Of a DNA stretch of 64,000 nucleotides, positions 10,115 through 23,128 are shown in pieces. The notes below the pieces were generated by a model. That model searched no databases. It saw only the letters and a program-made list of their open reading frames with translations, and was not told where the DNA came from. The position numbers were made by a program, and so were the translations under genes. Positions within the stretch are counted from its first letter, which is position 1. Each line of letters opens with the position of its first letter. This stretch comes from Pholiota molesta (Eukaryota; Basidiomycota; Agaricomycetes; Agaricales; Strophariaceae). The DNA lies in the NCBI GenBank assembly GCA_014925825.1, contig JACGCK010000004.1, positions 1,178,001-1,242,000 on the forward strand, read 5' to 3'.

Positions 10115-11867
10115 CTACTCTATAGGCGCAGACACGACGGCCACCGCCGCCGCCTCAGCTTCCATTTTATCTCCCAGCGTCTCCAACAGCTCCTTCAGCT
10201 CCTCAGCCTCACGCACCAGCTGCCGCACATCCCGCGTCTCGGGCGGCGGCTCCTTCCAGCTCAGCCTCTCCACCGCCTCTTTGGAGACCTGCGCCCACGT
10301 CTTGCCCTCCTTCGCCAGCTCGTCCACCAGCTCGTCCTTGATCCGCCTGCAGGCACCGACGCCGTCGTATCCGAAGCTCGTGTACACCTGCACCAGCGAT
10401 GCGCCGGCTTTCGCGTAGTCCAGGGCATCCTTTCCGGTGGAAATGCCACCGCAACCGATTATGGGTATGGAGGAAGGTAGGTTCGCGCGCAATGTCTTGA
10501 GTGCTTGCAGGGAGAATGGTTTAATAGGTGGTCCTGAGAGTCCGCCGGCCTCGTTTTTATTGGCTACAGGAGGAGACTGTCATTAGCGCCCTCCATTCAT
10601 TGTGACATGTACGCACGACTGATGAGCGACTTCGGTCTTTGAATCGTGGTGTTGCTGACAATCACGCCGTCTATGTGGCTTTTCCGGATAACGTCCGCCA
10701 TCTCGACAAGCTGCGCCTCGTCGAGGTCCGGTGCAATCTTCAGCACCACCTTCGGCTTCTTCCCCGTCAAACTCGAGGGCAGAAGCTCGTCTCTCGCTTT
10801 CGTCACGCCGGAGAGCAGCTTCTCGAGCACATCCTTATTCTGTAGGCCTCTATCAAAGTCAAATAAATTATATATCATACAAATTCGCACACGGTATGCA
10901 CCCACCTCAGACCAGGGGTATTGGGGCTCGACACGTTCACCACCAGCACATCCGAATAAGGCCCGAACGTGCGCACGCCCGACACGAAGTCGTCGATGGA
11001 GTCCGCAGGCGACTCTTTGTTTTTGCCGAGGTTCACAGCGAGGATGGCGTCGTCCCGGAGCGCTGCGCGGTCGGTTGGGCTTCTGAATGAGGGGATGCGG
11101 GAGCGCAGGTGCGCGAGGACGGCCGTGGCGCCTTGGGAGGGGAATCCGTAGCGGTTGATCACCGCGCCGTCTTCTTCTAGTCGGAACATGCGGGGGCGGG
11201 GGTTTCCAGGCTATGGACATATGAATTTCTAGTTAGAAATATTTAATTGAGGTGTTGGGTGATTGGAACGCACTTGTGGTTTCGGTGTTACGCTGCCAAT
11301 TTCCACCCAGCTGAAACCAAGGTTGAAGAGTCCTAGTGTACCCGTTCAGCACACATATGAGATGGAAACACCGTTGAACGAGCTCTACCATCGATGCCCT
11401 CGCCGTCTTTGTCGAACCCAGCAGCTAATCCAACGGGATTTGACACTTCCTCGCCCCACACCTACACAACGCACCAAAGCAAACGCGCAGTCAGTTGAAA
11501 ACATCCCTCCAAAACAACCAAAAGAACCAGCCCAAGCACCAAAACATCAACCCACCTCACATCTCAGCCGTCCATCATCCGGCACCCCATCCCGCGGCGC
11601 CAAGCCAGACTTCAGCACCTTCACCGCGAGCTTGTGCCCCGTCTCCGCGTCGAGCGTGTGCCGCAGCAGCGGCGTCAGCACGTACCGGTGCAGCGCGCTC
11701 CGCGCGTCGAGGTAGTAGACCGCGAAGAGGCCGGCGGAGACGAGCGCGGCGGCGGTGTACGCCGCGGTGCGGAGGGGGCGCGCGGGGGGCGGCGTGGATT
11801 GGGTGAAGAGGCGCCGCGTGGAGGGCTTGGAGAGGCGCAGCGCGTGCCTGGGGTGCAGGAGGGGCAT
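10115..11867 (-). CDS. DHODH: Dihydroorotate dehydrogenase, mitochondrial (class 2)
   Basis: This enzyme oxidises dihydroorotate to orotate in pyrimidine synthesis, passing electrons to ubiquinone at the inner mitochondrial membrane. The N-terminus (from ATG 11865-11867) is Arg/Ser-rich, as in a mitochondrial presequence, followed by a hydrophobic anchor typical of class 2 enzymes. Later exons carry the FMN/substrate motifs [22 protein letters not shown] and [14 protein letters not shown], and the phosphate-binding IPIIGCGGI near the C-terminus. About seven short exons are separated by GT-AG introns, for example donors near 11560 and 11360. The terminal TAG is at 10115-10117. The tail after the last conserved motif is long and Glu/Ala-rich. 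Confidence 0.9.
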
Positions 11868-12202
11868 CCTGGGGGTGGTGGCGGTGGTCGTCGACTCGTC
11901 GCGGGGTTAGTGGTGGTGTTGATGTAGAGCGAGCTCGATGGCAGTCTTATGGCAGATGCCGTCGGTGTTATTTGGCTTTTATTTAGTTCTAAAGGTTTTG
12001 TCTCGCGATGTTGCTTCCGCTGCTCTTCCTTGGCTCAACCATTCCTAAACACGTACTGTGCTCAAACTGTGCTTATAGCCTGGCCTGACAAATATATCGC
12101 TATCATCACCTGGGCGATATCCTAGATTTTCCTTTGACTTTTGGGGGTCACTGGCCAAACGGTGGTCTCATCCTTCTAAAGTTTGTATAAGTACCTGGTA
12201 GC
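11868..12202. other. Divergent intergenic region; shares sequence with 55348-55407
   Basis: It separates the DHODH and F-box genes. The stretch starting near 11985 (TAAAGGTTTTGTCTCGCG) matches the 5' flank of the second F-box copy near 55350, so the F-box duplication included promoter-proximal DNA. Confidence 0.55.
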
Positions 12203-13704
12203 ATGATCCCGTTGCATTCGCATCCAACTCCATCGGCAGCGACTAGTCTTCCCTTCGACGTTCTACAGGAGATATTCTTCCACTGCCTTCCTGACTCTCC
12301 TCTCGATGAAGCTCAGCCGAACACCAAGATCGCGCCGATGTTGCTCTGCCATGTGTGTTCCTCCTGGCGAACAACCGCTCTTGAAAGCCCAGGACTTTGG
12401 ACGTACCTCTACTACCGACTACCCCTGCTATGGTACTGGGATAATGGGACCGCACCGCCCATCGCTTGGGACTCGAAAATCTTCCTAAGCGATAAGGAAT
12501 GCTTGAGATGGTGGAGACGAAATCAGGGCTCGAAGGCGCCTTTCATACGCCTCGAATGCTACCAGCCGAAAAAGGTGACTAGTACCCAGTCCAGGAGCTC
12601 CATTTGACGCACGAGGACATGACCCAGTTCTTTGCCGAATACCTGTCCTCAGCACGATATCTCGACATCCCTGACTTCGCCTTGTATGTGCCCCAACAAA
12701 AATCCACCAGTAGCTCTGAGGTTTCGTACTCCAACCTCCAGTCCCTAGCAACAAGTTACCCAGAAAGCGACGAACGCATCGTTTGGCCACCTCTCCCGGC
12801 ATTCGGTCTCACATTGAAACCTATCTCTCTATTTGACATTTTCCCAAACCTACGGCGTCTGCGCTTACATCGCTGCAGACCAAAACCAGACTTAACGACA
12901 GGTTTCGCTCGCTGGTCTGGGTTAACTCATCTCGCACTACATAATATGTCCATGCATCCTGATGTCTGGTATTGCCTTATCCGTGGAGTGCCAAATCTCC
13001 AATGGGGCTATTTCGAGATGCTCCTGCATTCGACGGCCGAGACAGAGCCACCCATGTTTACCCTTCCCTATCTTGACACCCTTTCTGTAGCGCTCGACTG
13101 CGACATCAGAGAGGGCGACCGGTTCAGCCAACTGTTCACAAATCTCCATCTCCCCGCCCTGCGTGATCTCTCCGTCTACACCGACGCAGACCGCCCCGAG
13201 AACCTCCCCGGCGCCGCCATGAAGATCAACGACGCCCTAAAATCCGCACCCGCCGTCCGAAAGCTCACCCTCGCGTTCGTGCTCCTTCGATACGTCGGCA
13301 AACACACCGTTCGAAACACGAATTGGGACGCGGTCGACAAGCTCCCAGTGGTCGCGCCGGATCTCGCGCATCTGGTGCTCGACATGTGCAACGTGTGCAG
13401 GGACTTCGAGTTCGAGTATCGGGTGACGCTGTCGCGCAGGCTGGGGTATCTGACGCAGCTCTTGCGGCCGCGGCGCTGGTTGGATCTGGACAGTCCCGCA
13501 AGCGCCCTTCGCAAGATCTCGGTTGTGGTAATGAAACCTTCTAGGGAGGGTGAATTCGTAGAGGGTGCTATTCGAGGTGCATTGGAGCTGGAGGAAGCGG
13601 GGCATGATGAGGAAACGAACGTCGTGTTGGAGATCATCCCAGAAGATACAAAGGGGCTTGCACCGTACGCCGAGGGCTACAAGACATGGGGTTGCTCATT
13701 TTAG
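12203..13704 (+). pseudogene. F-box protein gene, copy 1, with one-base frameshift
   Basis: The N-terminal part carries the basidiomycete F-box-like motif (PFDVLQEIFFHC, then LLCHVCSSWR). The rest resembles the leucine-rich substrate-binding part of such proteins. F-box proteins select targets for SCF ubiquitin ligases. The first frame (12203-12607) stops at a TGA and the second (12604-13704) continues in another frame. Alignment with the paralogue at 55408 shows one C missing at about 12591 (CCCAGTCCAGG here, CCCAGTCCCAGG there); with it, both halves would be in one frame. Either the gene is inactive or this is a sequence error. No intron would repair it. Confidence 0.78.
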
Positions 13705-14613
13705 TGTACTGCAAAGTAGAAGACTTGTCTGTTATGTGAAAATAATTGTATCCAATAGCATCGGGTGATTTGTTTCTTGTGCATGTTTTTACATACTGGT
13801 TAGTGGTGGGTGTTGGATTTTGCAACCTCATACCCAATTTAAACTTATACTTACCTTGTTGCCATGTTGGTTGTGCGAGCCCACGGGTCAGGACTCGGGG
13901 CCAGGAATACTGGCCTTGAGTCCAGTTTTTTGAGCCTCGCACCTTCTCATGAGCCACAGATGTGTTGTTAGGGAATGCTGAGTGACATGAGGCTCTAAGA
14001 GGTAACGTGGTAGGGTTAGGCAAGATGGAAAAGCCAGGTATATATTTGCTTGCAGTATCTATGCTCGTCTATCCATCCTCTTTTATTGCATGCATCACAT
14101 TTGTTGTGGCACCCATTCAGAGTGGTACAGTTGAAATTCCAGGAAATTATTGACGAGGGTCAAGCAAGGGTCAAATTTAAGATAAGTAGTACACAAGAGG
14201 GCTGAATTGAATTAATCCAAAATTAATTTTCTTTCTTCCTTTCTCTCTTCTTTTTCCTTCTAAGCCTATTTACATATAATAAGCTGTTGAGTGGGTCAGT
14301 CATCCTACGGGTCAGTCCTATAATTCAAAATGAAAATGCTTTGGTCTTAGACGCAAGCGGCAAGCGCAATCGAAGCGTGATGAGAAGTACTTATGCGCGC
14401 GGTCACTAACCGACGATGGTGTGCCACTGACCACCATCGTCCAGACGTCCATGGCCCATTGTCCTCCTTTGTCGCCGCGGGTCCCCTATAAAATACTGTC
14501 CCTTTGCTCCTACATTCCCCCCAATCTTCCCCCCTTATCCTATTCTTCGCTCTCGATTCCACATCGCCTCATCGTCAATCATCACGACCATTTCTTCAGT
14601 CCCCTTTACTATC
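13705..14613. other. Intergenic region upstream of the FunK1 gene
   Basis: The first 90 bases match the 3' flank of the second F-box copy. A long pyrimidine tract lies at 14225-14265. Nothing else was recognised. Confidence 0.35.
14487..14493 (+). promoter_or_regulatory. TATA box of the FunK1 kinase gene
   Basis: TATAAAA lies 121 bp before the ATG at 14614, followed by a pyrimidine-rich leader. Confidence 0.5.
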
Positions 14614-17600
14614 ATGCCATATCTTCGTCCTCTGGATTTTACTATGGCTGGTCTTCCACAGTATACGGCACCCTCCCCATCAACATGCTATCCCTCCCCT
14701 AAATACTCTGACCCTCCGTCTCCAGTCACAAAATCGACCCAGAAACCACCAAAACGCCCGAAGCCGGCTCGATATCTTTTGCTGGACAATGAATATGATC
14801 TCTTCAGTCCTCAAAATTGGGCCAAGGATGGCTTCGAGCTCTATCCTGATGAGGTCGATGCTACCATGGCCGAGCTTCGGAAAATTCAGTCGTCTGTGCC
14901 AAGGTTTTCGGCCTGCAACATTTCACTGAATCTGTGCCATCACGGGCATGCATCGATCAATTTTTGGAGAGAACCGAACTCTACAATTCAGAAAAAAAAA
15001 CGATGGCGAGAGATACCCGGGGTCTGCATGGACATGTGCCAACTCATTCGACCTATGCGCGTCTTAATCGACGCTATAATGGAGCATTTTGGCTATGCTA
15101 CCACTCGCCCCGTCGTGGACTCTTTCCGCATCCCTGCAGATTGTCTGGAGTTTGACCAACTGCACCGAAAACCTGACTGTGTATACCTGACAACACCATT
15201 GAAGAGGATACCCCATATGATGGCTCTTGGGGTCTCGGGGTCAAATTTTGGCCCTCTTCCGTCGGTTTTCGAATCAGGACCTTCGTATGCGGCATGCATC
15301 TCCCCGGTCGAGCTGAAAATAGATGAAGAATGTGATTATACGAGTGATTTGATCCAATTGGCAGTCTATGCTCGGTGAGCTTGCCCCAAACTCTGCCTAC
15401 TTATCTTCAACCGTGCTGACATCTCTGACCTAGCCAATGCTTCATGCGTCAGCACAATCGACGTTGCGTCTATGGGCTGCTGATTACCGAGAGCACCGTG
15501 ACGCTCTACATGTTCGACCGCAGCGGTGTCTGCCGCTCGTGCCCCATCGACATCCACAAGCGCGCTGCCGACTTCGTGCGGCTGCTCCTCGGCGTGTGGT
15601 CGCCCGACGACGCCGTCGTCGGCTTCGACACGACCATCTCCTGGGATCAAGACGAGCGCGGCCTGTGGCGGCGGCACATCGCCGGCCGCAACGAGGACGA
15701 CGAGCCCTGCCGCTACCCGCTCGCGGAGCCGGCCCCGGTCTGCGAACGCTGGTCCATCGATGGCCGCGGGACGGTGTGCTGGGCGGCGACGGACGCGGAC
15801 GGGGAGCACGTGCTCATCAAGGACCAGTGGCGCGACCCGGCCAAGTGGCCGGAGTGGGAGTTCCTGCACTTGTGTCTGTCAATCTCATGCATGAATCAGA
15901 CTAGGTTGACGATATAAAAATAGTGCATCCAGCTCCCTAACTGACGGGCACAGCCACTCCACCAAGCTGAGTTTGAAGACATTCCACTTTTGGCAGGTGG
16001 TCTATGCTGGTCACTGGGGGCGGTGATGGTGATCACTGGAGGCTGTGCACTTGCTCACCATGCTCAACAGTGCCCAGCACTGCTCGTCGCTGTTGTCAGG
16101 GTCATCCCAAAGTGGAAATACCAAAAATAACATTTTTCCACTATTGGTGGGATTGCAGCTGGGCAGCTGGTCCGCTCTGTTTGGGGCCCTTTAGGACCAT
16201 TTTATATCGATAGATGCGGATTTTGATTCTGAATACAACCGTGAAATTTTAATATTAATAGCTGCAATGGTTGACGCGCTAGACGCGAATTACTGATGGC
16301 GTAAAATTAGCGCCCACAAAGAATATTGCTTTCCTCCGCAACCGCCCGGTCGTTTTGCATGATCTTAGGTGGTATCTAGAGCTATTAACCGTGCGCTTCG
16401 AACGCGTCCATGATCGTAATTTTACGTCCCTTCCTCGCTCCGTAAAACGCTCCGGATATATTTACGCTCGCACCGCTTTACCGCCAGCTACGCTTTGAAT
16501 ATCCGCGCGCATATTATATTGTAAAATAGGTTAATATCACACCTTTCCAACGGTACCCTACTCGTTTGTATTGGAACATTCTACGCGGCGTTATTCACGA
16601 AATGGTTGTTTATTTATAGCAGGGGAACCACAAATCGCCTCAGCGAGCGCTTAGGTGTGTTGCCATCTGCTGAATTTATTGGATTTAATGACACATCGAC
16701 TTTGGGGATCAGACGCCGGGAAGGTACTGAAGCAGATGCTGGGCTGGCATGGATATTGGCTGGCTGGCAGGCATGATTCTATATTTAGTATTCGGGCCGA
16801 GCACGTGTCTGTTGGCTGCATGCCCCGTATATGCACCTGGGTTGGCCCGCTCAATATTGGGCGCTTAGACGCCATAATATACAGAAAGGTTTGGAATTTT
16901 ACACTGATTTCGAATCTAAAAATTTTATATCAATAGCTGCATTCGTTAGGGCGCTAGAAGCGAATTACTGATGGCGCTTAAAATGCGCCCACAAAAGATG
17001 GCTTGTTTCTCATGAACCGGCGCTCCGTTTTGCATAATCTAAATTGGAGTGTATAGATATTAAGAAGATCTTTCGAACGCGCTACTGATCATAATTTTCC
17101 GTTCCTTCCCTGGCACAGAATACGGCCCGCACTATTCTGCACTCCAGAATTAATAGCATGGGCTAGGCATTGAATATAAATGCGCTACGTTCCCATAAAA
17201 TAGCTGAATACGAGGTCTTTCGAACGCGTGTATATGCACTTTTATTGAATAACATCCCATAGCTCCAGAAAGGAATTGATTGTGCGTTAAATAATGTGGG
17301 AACCGCATACCGCGCCAGCGCGTATTTAGGCGCGTTGGAATCGCCTGATTTTACTGGATTTAATGACGCCTTTATTATGGCATTCGGAGGCCGGGATGGT
17401 AGTGAACCAGACATGGGGCAGGTATGGATATTGCCTTGCTGGCCGGAATGGTACTATTTTTAGGCCTGCCGTGCTCGGCATCGCCCAATTCGGGCGTAGA
17501 ATAGTGGCACCCTCCCCCTCCCCCCAATATTGAAAATTCGATTCCTCCCTCAATTCCTGTTCAATCCCTTCGTTCTTTTTTGTATTATTTTATATAAATA

Positions 17601-20600
17601 CGGTACTATATGCCTATGCCATTGATACATTATTGTAGTGCATGCAGCATGTCTTATCTTAATATCGCTCTTTTTTCAGTATTACATTGGGGCTTTTCAC
17701 TGCATTTGGGATGCTTATTAGCATATATAAAGCCGTGAATAGGTAGAGGTACATATTTAACACATATTCTGGTAGCTTAGCACCAATATAAATGCTGCTC
17801 TATTGGTATACACACATAAAAGATGAATTTGGTTACTTTCTCCTTGATATACTCATATCTCAGCCAATATTGTCACTACGGACAGACCCAAGCGTGCGTC
17901 AAAACGGCAACAGGGCATATTAAATATTGACTTATACAGTATTCTGACACACACCAATTACTCCTGTGATCACACCAGAATGATTAAATACAATAAAACC
18001 TGAACAATATTGCCCTGTGAATGTAGTTATGTGTCTAAAATTACACGACTTTCGAGGAGTACTCTATAATATAGCTAAATTACCTTGCCAAAATTAAAAG
18101 ACCAGTACAAGAGTTGCGACCTCTAGATACTAAAAGATCGCAAAATTCTTCGATTTCTTGAAAATGTCAGTAGATTCATGCATATCTATATACTGTTACT
18201 ACTCCAAATATAGTGTAATATGCTTATTATGACTACTAGACACCAATATCACTTAATATAGGCATTTATAAAAAAAGTTATCCATGAGAGCATATTCTAG
18301 ACCACTTGGAGTGTTTAGATCATAGGGATATCTATGAATCAAGTCATACATAAAAAATGTGTGGGTAGGTCGCAACATATTTGGCTCTGTAGGGTGCAGT
18401 TCTTACTCTCCTTGTCTACCTTTTGGATATGTTGGGTGGTCTATATTGTAATATACTCACACCGAATACCACAATATTCCGAGCATAACTGAATGTGCCA
18501 GATGTATATCTCATGTTTTGTGCGAGATTTAATCATTCTGCTGATATAATGATAGAATGCATTTAGAGAACAATCGTCGATTAATAGAGTTGGAAGCAGC
18601 ATAATTAAGATGTAAATGAGCCTTTAAACATGCTTGTAGCTACAGTATGGGTGAGATATGAGTACATCAAGCAGAAGGTACCCCAATCTATCCTTTATGG
18701 GTGTAAACCTATAGGAAGGCATTTATATTAGTGTTAAACTACCAGGAACTGTGCTAGGTATGTACCCGCAACTATTTACTGTTTTATATATGCCAATAAG
18801 CAACCCAAATGCGGTGAAAGACCCCAATGTACCATTCAAAATAGAGAGATATCAAAATAACACATGCTGCATGCATTAGAATAATGTATCAGTAGCCTAA
18901 TCGTATAGTACTCTATTTATATAGAATATTACAAAAGAGAACGAAGGGATTGAACAGGAATTGAGGGAGGAATCGAATTTTCAATATTGGGGGGAGGGGG
19001 AGGGTGCCACTATTCTACGCCCGAATTGGGCGATGCCGAGCACGGCAGGCCTAAAAATAGTACCATTCCGGCCAGCAAGGCAATATCCATACCTGCCCCA
19101 TGTCTGGTTCACTACCATCCCGGCCTCCGAATGCCATAATAAAGGCGTCATTAAATCCAGTAAAATCAGGCGATTCCAACGCGCCTAAATACGCGCTGGC
19201 GCGGTATGCGGTTCCCACATTATTTAACGCACAATCAATTCCTTTCTGGAGCTATGGGATGTTATTCAATAAAAGTGCATATACACGCGTTCGAAAGACC
19301 TCGTATTCAGCTATTTTATGGGAACGTAGCGCATTTATATTCAATGCCTAGCCCATGCTATTAATTCTGGAGTGCAGAATAGTGCGGGCCGTATTCTGTG
19401 CCAGGGAAGGAACGGAAAATTATGATCAGTAGCGCGTTCGAAAGATCTTCTTAATATCTATACACTCCAATTTAGATTATGCAAAACGGAGCGCCGGTTC
19501 ATGAGAAACAAGCCATCTTTTGTGGGCGCATTTTAAGCGCCATCAGTAATTCGCTTCTAGCGCCCTAACGAATGCAGCTATTGATATAAAATTTTTAGAT
19601 TCGAAATCAGTGTAAAATTCCAAACCTTTCTGTATATTATGGCGTCTAAGCGCCCAATATTGAGCGGGCCAACCCAGGTGCATATACGGGGCATGCAGCC
19701 AACAGACACGTGCTCGGCCCGAATACTAAATATAGAATCATGCCTGCCAGCCAGCCAATATCCATGCCAGCCCAGCATCTGCTTCAGTACCTTCCCGGCG
19801 TCTGATCCCCAAAGTCGATGTGTCATTAAATCCAATAAATTCAGCAGATGGCAACACACCTAAGCGCTCGCTGAGGCGATTTGTGGTTCCCCTGCTATAA
19901 ATAAACAACCATTTCGTGAATAACGCCGCGTAGAATGTTCCAATACAAACGAGTAGGGTACCGTTGGAAAGGTGTGATATTAACCTATTTTACAATATAA
20001 TATGCGCGCGGATATTCAAAGCGTAGCTGGCGGTAAAGCGGTGCGAGCGTAAATATATCCGGAGCGTTTTACGGAGCGAGGAAGGGACGTAAAATTACGA
20101 TCATGGACGCGTTCGAAGCGCACGGTTAATAGCTCTAGATACCACCTAAGATCATGCAAAACGACCGGGCGGTTGCGGAGGAAAGCAATATTCTTTGTGG
20201 GCGCTAATTTTACGCCATCAGTAATTCGCGTCTAGCGCGTCAACCATTGCAGCTATTAATATGAAAATTTCACGGTTGTATTCAGAATCAAAATCCGCAT
20301 CTATCGATATAAAATGGTCCTAAAGGGCCCCAAACAGAGCGGACCAGCTGCCCAGCTGCAATCCCACCAATAGTGGAAAAATGTTATTTTTGGTATTTCC
20401 ACTTTGGGATGACCCTGACAACAGCGACGAGCAGTGCTGGGCACTGTTGAGCATGGTGAGCAAGTGCACAGCCTCCAGTGATCACCATCACTGCCCCCAG
20501 TGACCAGCATAGACCACCTGCCAAAAGTGGAATGTCTTCAAACTCAGCTTGGTGGAGTGGCTGTGCCCGTCAGTTAGGAAGCTGGATGCACTATTTTTAT

Positions 20601-21629
20601 ATCGCTAACTAACCTGATTTCATGTAGAAATTTAACAGACAAGGCTGGTTCCTGGACGCGGCGCGCGGGATGTCTGGTGTCTGCCAGGTGATCCACGGGG
20701 GGGATGGTGCATTGGTCTCGACACTGCGGGGGATCACGATCCCGGAGTATCAGAGGCCGTTTTTCGCGGACCGATGGTTCTCTCGGCTGGTGCTGAAGCA
20801 TTATGGCTTGTGTAATATCTCCAGGTTCAAGGGCCACAAAGACCTCTTATGTGGATTCAGGGATGCTATTGCTGGTGAGCTGGTCTCTTTTCTCTCTTTG
20901 ACTTCAGTGCCTAATATTTCGCGAGCAGGTCATCAAAGGCTGTGGAATACCGGGATCCTCCACGGCGATGTCAATATGGAGAATATCCTCTTGACATCGC
21001 AACATGCTCCTCCTGGTGGACGGGGCATCCTCATCAATCTCGACTTGGCGATGTGGCTCGAAGGCCGCGTTGATAACTCCGCCCTGAATTTGAATTTCCA
21101 CAACCAGGTTTGCAGCTCGCTTTATTTTATGCTATTTCTCTATCGCTCATTGAAATTATAGGGCACCCGGGCATACATGTCGCTCAATGTCCTCGAGTCG
21201 CAACACACCCCCCGAGCGAGCTTCTCCCGCGATCATCTGGATGATCTCGAATCCTTTTACTACCTCCTCCGCCACATCTGCGCGACATTCACCGGCCCCG
21301 GCGAGCAGCTCCCGAAACCGGACTTCATCAAGGCCTGGGAGCAGCCCGACACCGCCGCCGCGGCCGCCGCCAAAATGGGGTCCCTCCTGTGCGCCGACGC
21401 GGAGCCGCCGACGGCGTACTTCGGGCCCACCTTCGCGGCCCTCCTCGAGAAGCTCCGCGCGTTCATCGCGAACGCGGTGGGGTGCAAGCGCGACCGCGAC
21501 CGCGAGAACCTGTGCCGCGAATGGTATCGGGCGCCCGTGCCGACGACGTGGCGCGCGCTGCGCGCGGCGGCGGCGGTGGACTACTGTGACGGCTGGCCCT
21601 TCATCCAGTCACATGTTGCAGGGACCTAG
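14614..21629 (+). CDS. FunK1-type fungal protein kinase, split by a 4.7 kb element in an intron
   Basis: Exons 14614-15374, 15434-15871, 20639-20874, 20939-21107 and 21162-21629 read as one protein. It resembles the FunK1 kinases expanded in mushrooms. Their cellular role is mostly unknown. The catalytic loop is HGDVNMENILL (exon 4) and the metal-binding motif is DLAMW. After it come the usual GTRAYMS and the helical C-lobe (HLDDLESFYYLLRH). Intron 2 (15872-20638) contains a large inverted-repeat element; without it the intron would be about 70 nt. The exact splice pair is inferred from phase, joining EFLH to QGWFLDAARG. The last codons (CDGWPFIQSHVAGT) lie in sequence repeated at 54273. A start at 14644 is also possible. 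Confidence 0.8.
15910..20604. mobile_element. 4.7 kb long-inverted-repeat element inside a FunK1 intron
   Basis: The left end (CGATATAAAAATAGTGC...) is the reverse complement of the right end. The two arms, about 15910-17600 and 18930-20604, are almost identical: every short frame in one arm recurs in the other with the same translation. Weaker mirror symmetry continues inward; for example 17690-17735 pairs with 18783-18835. No transposase or other long frame is present, so the element is non-autonomous. Target-site duplication is not clear. Transcribed as part of the kinase intron, it could fold into a hairpin with an arm of about 1.7 kb. Confidence 0.85.
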
Positions 21630-21758
21630 GGTCCGTACCGGATGGTAACGGGTCACCCTATCCCAGGGATCCGGCACAGGGGTGTCCGGGGCATCCCTTG
21701 AAGACTCTAAGTCATGGCCTAAGCACGGGCTGGTGGTGTAATGGTTAGCACGCCGCGC
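21584..21758 (+). repeat. FunK1 tail plus 5' half of a tRNA-like sequence (first copy)
   Basis: These 175 bases recur at 54273-54447. They hold the last codons of the FunK1 gene, its 3' flank, and the first 32 bases of the tRNA-like sequence (21727-21758), where the copy is cut by the 32 kb insertion. Confidence 0.88.
21727..21758 (+). pseudogene. 5' half of interrupted tRNA-like sequence
   Basis: It begins GGGCTGG and contains an A-box-like TGGTGTAATGG. It stops after CGCCGCGC, exactly where the mobile assembly starts. The matching 3' half resumes at 54024. Confidence 0.6.
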
Positions 21759-22687
21759 TGATGCGCCTAGCGTCGTATATAGTGTGCAAAGTGAATGACA
21801 AACAAACACCTATCAATGACACGACGTGAGTGGCAAGTAGTGCGAGATTGGGTTCGTGATATCCTTCTCAGTCAAGGTCTGTCCGGGAGACGCGGTCGGA
21901 AGGGCCGCGACGGCAACTTGAAGTCTCTTGGGTATCTGCGACGGTCGTGCAGACGCGGTGCGACGAGGTGACTGTGAGAATGTGACGAGTGCGGATAACT
22001 GGCAACGCTGCGCGACGAGATGAATTTAGAACGAAGTACACGCGACGCGACGAGACGAACGAGGTTGGAGACGCAGTTATGAGGGTACACGCAGTCGGGC
22101 GCAAGGTTTTACGAGATACAACTGAATTCTGTAATCCGGGAGGGGAAGCAAAACTGTGTTTTTTATGGAAGTTACAGGATTTAAGTAGTAAACACGCGAT
22201 CAAAACATATGAAATAATACGGAGCTAGAACTGAGGAACTGATGATAGAAAAGCGTGAAGCGAGAGCGGTGATGCATGCCGATGAAAGGAGGTGAAATAA
22301 AATACCAGGAACGGAAGGCGTAGAGGGGACGGCGCACAAGGGCACGAGCGCGGACGGACTAAAAATAGAAACAGACACTATAGGCCCACATGCTGAGTCG
22401 GGAAAGGGTGCCGGCGATCCAAATGGAGCGGATCGTGTTGAGATCTGCGCGCGATAGCTGTTAGAGGTCGGTCGGCCGACGCTGGCTGTCGAGCGACGAG
22501 AGTTGTCCGAGTGATTGACAGTGCACGTGTACGGGCGACCTGGCGAGGGCGTAGGCGTGTTCACGTGATATGGCCGCGACCTTGGATAACGAGCGTATGT
22601 GTATGCGTCCGAGGAGTACAGTGAGCGCGGTGCATGCGCGTCCGATTTGGGCGGTTTTCAGGGGGTACAGGGATGCGGGGCGCATCA
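21759..22687. mobile_element. A element, left copy (929 bp)
   Basis: It is bounded by TGATGCGCC and GGCGCATCA. From 21898 to 22687 it matches 53235-54023 in direct orientation at very high identity. No convincing coding frame is present. The same internal GGCGCATCA that closes the right copy occurs at 22679-22687. Confidence 0.7.
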
Positions 22688-23128
22688 TCTCCTCCTTACT
22701 GAGCTTCTGACTGTCCGCAGTCAGCCGGATCGACAGCGGGGATCTCATCGTATAGGTGCGGCCGTCAGAATTCCCGTGGTATGTCGATCGAACAACGCTG
22801 TGGCTAAGCGACCTTCGAGCGTAACGCAGGCGCTCGTAGTTGACGTAAGATGCAGGGATGTGGAGAAGTGTGCAGGAGGGAACGAGGTGTCGAACTGACT
22901 CGTCGTCGTAATGATGTGCGCTGTTTTTGTATGGATGGCAGATCGATCAGGTCCGGGTTGGTCCGGACCGCGGCTTGGGCGGTACATGCGATCACGGCGA
23001 GGTCGATTAGCGCGCGGGGTGTCTGATAAGCTTCTGGGGAACGTTCGATGACCTTGCAACGGCGCGGCGTTGTCCGTGTACACGTGTGGCGAATCCCCAA
23101 GACGTCGGGGCTTCCAGAGGAATAAAAG
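22688..23128. other. Unassigned sequence between the A element and X
   Basis: This stretch is present only once in the window. It could be a further part of a longer A element or captured flank. No gene was recognised. Confidence 0.3.

Noticed and set aside
16655..19863. Mirrored 74-93 codon frames in the long inverted-repeat element
   Set aside because: They are short, without a recognisable domain, and identical in both arms only because the arms are copies.
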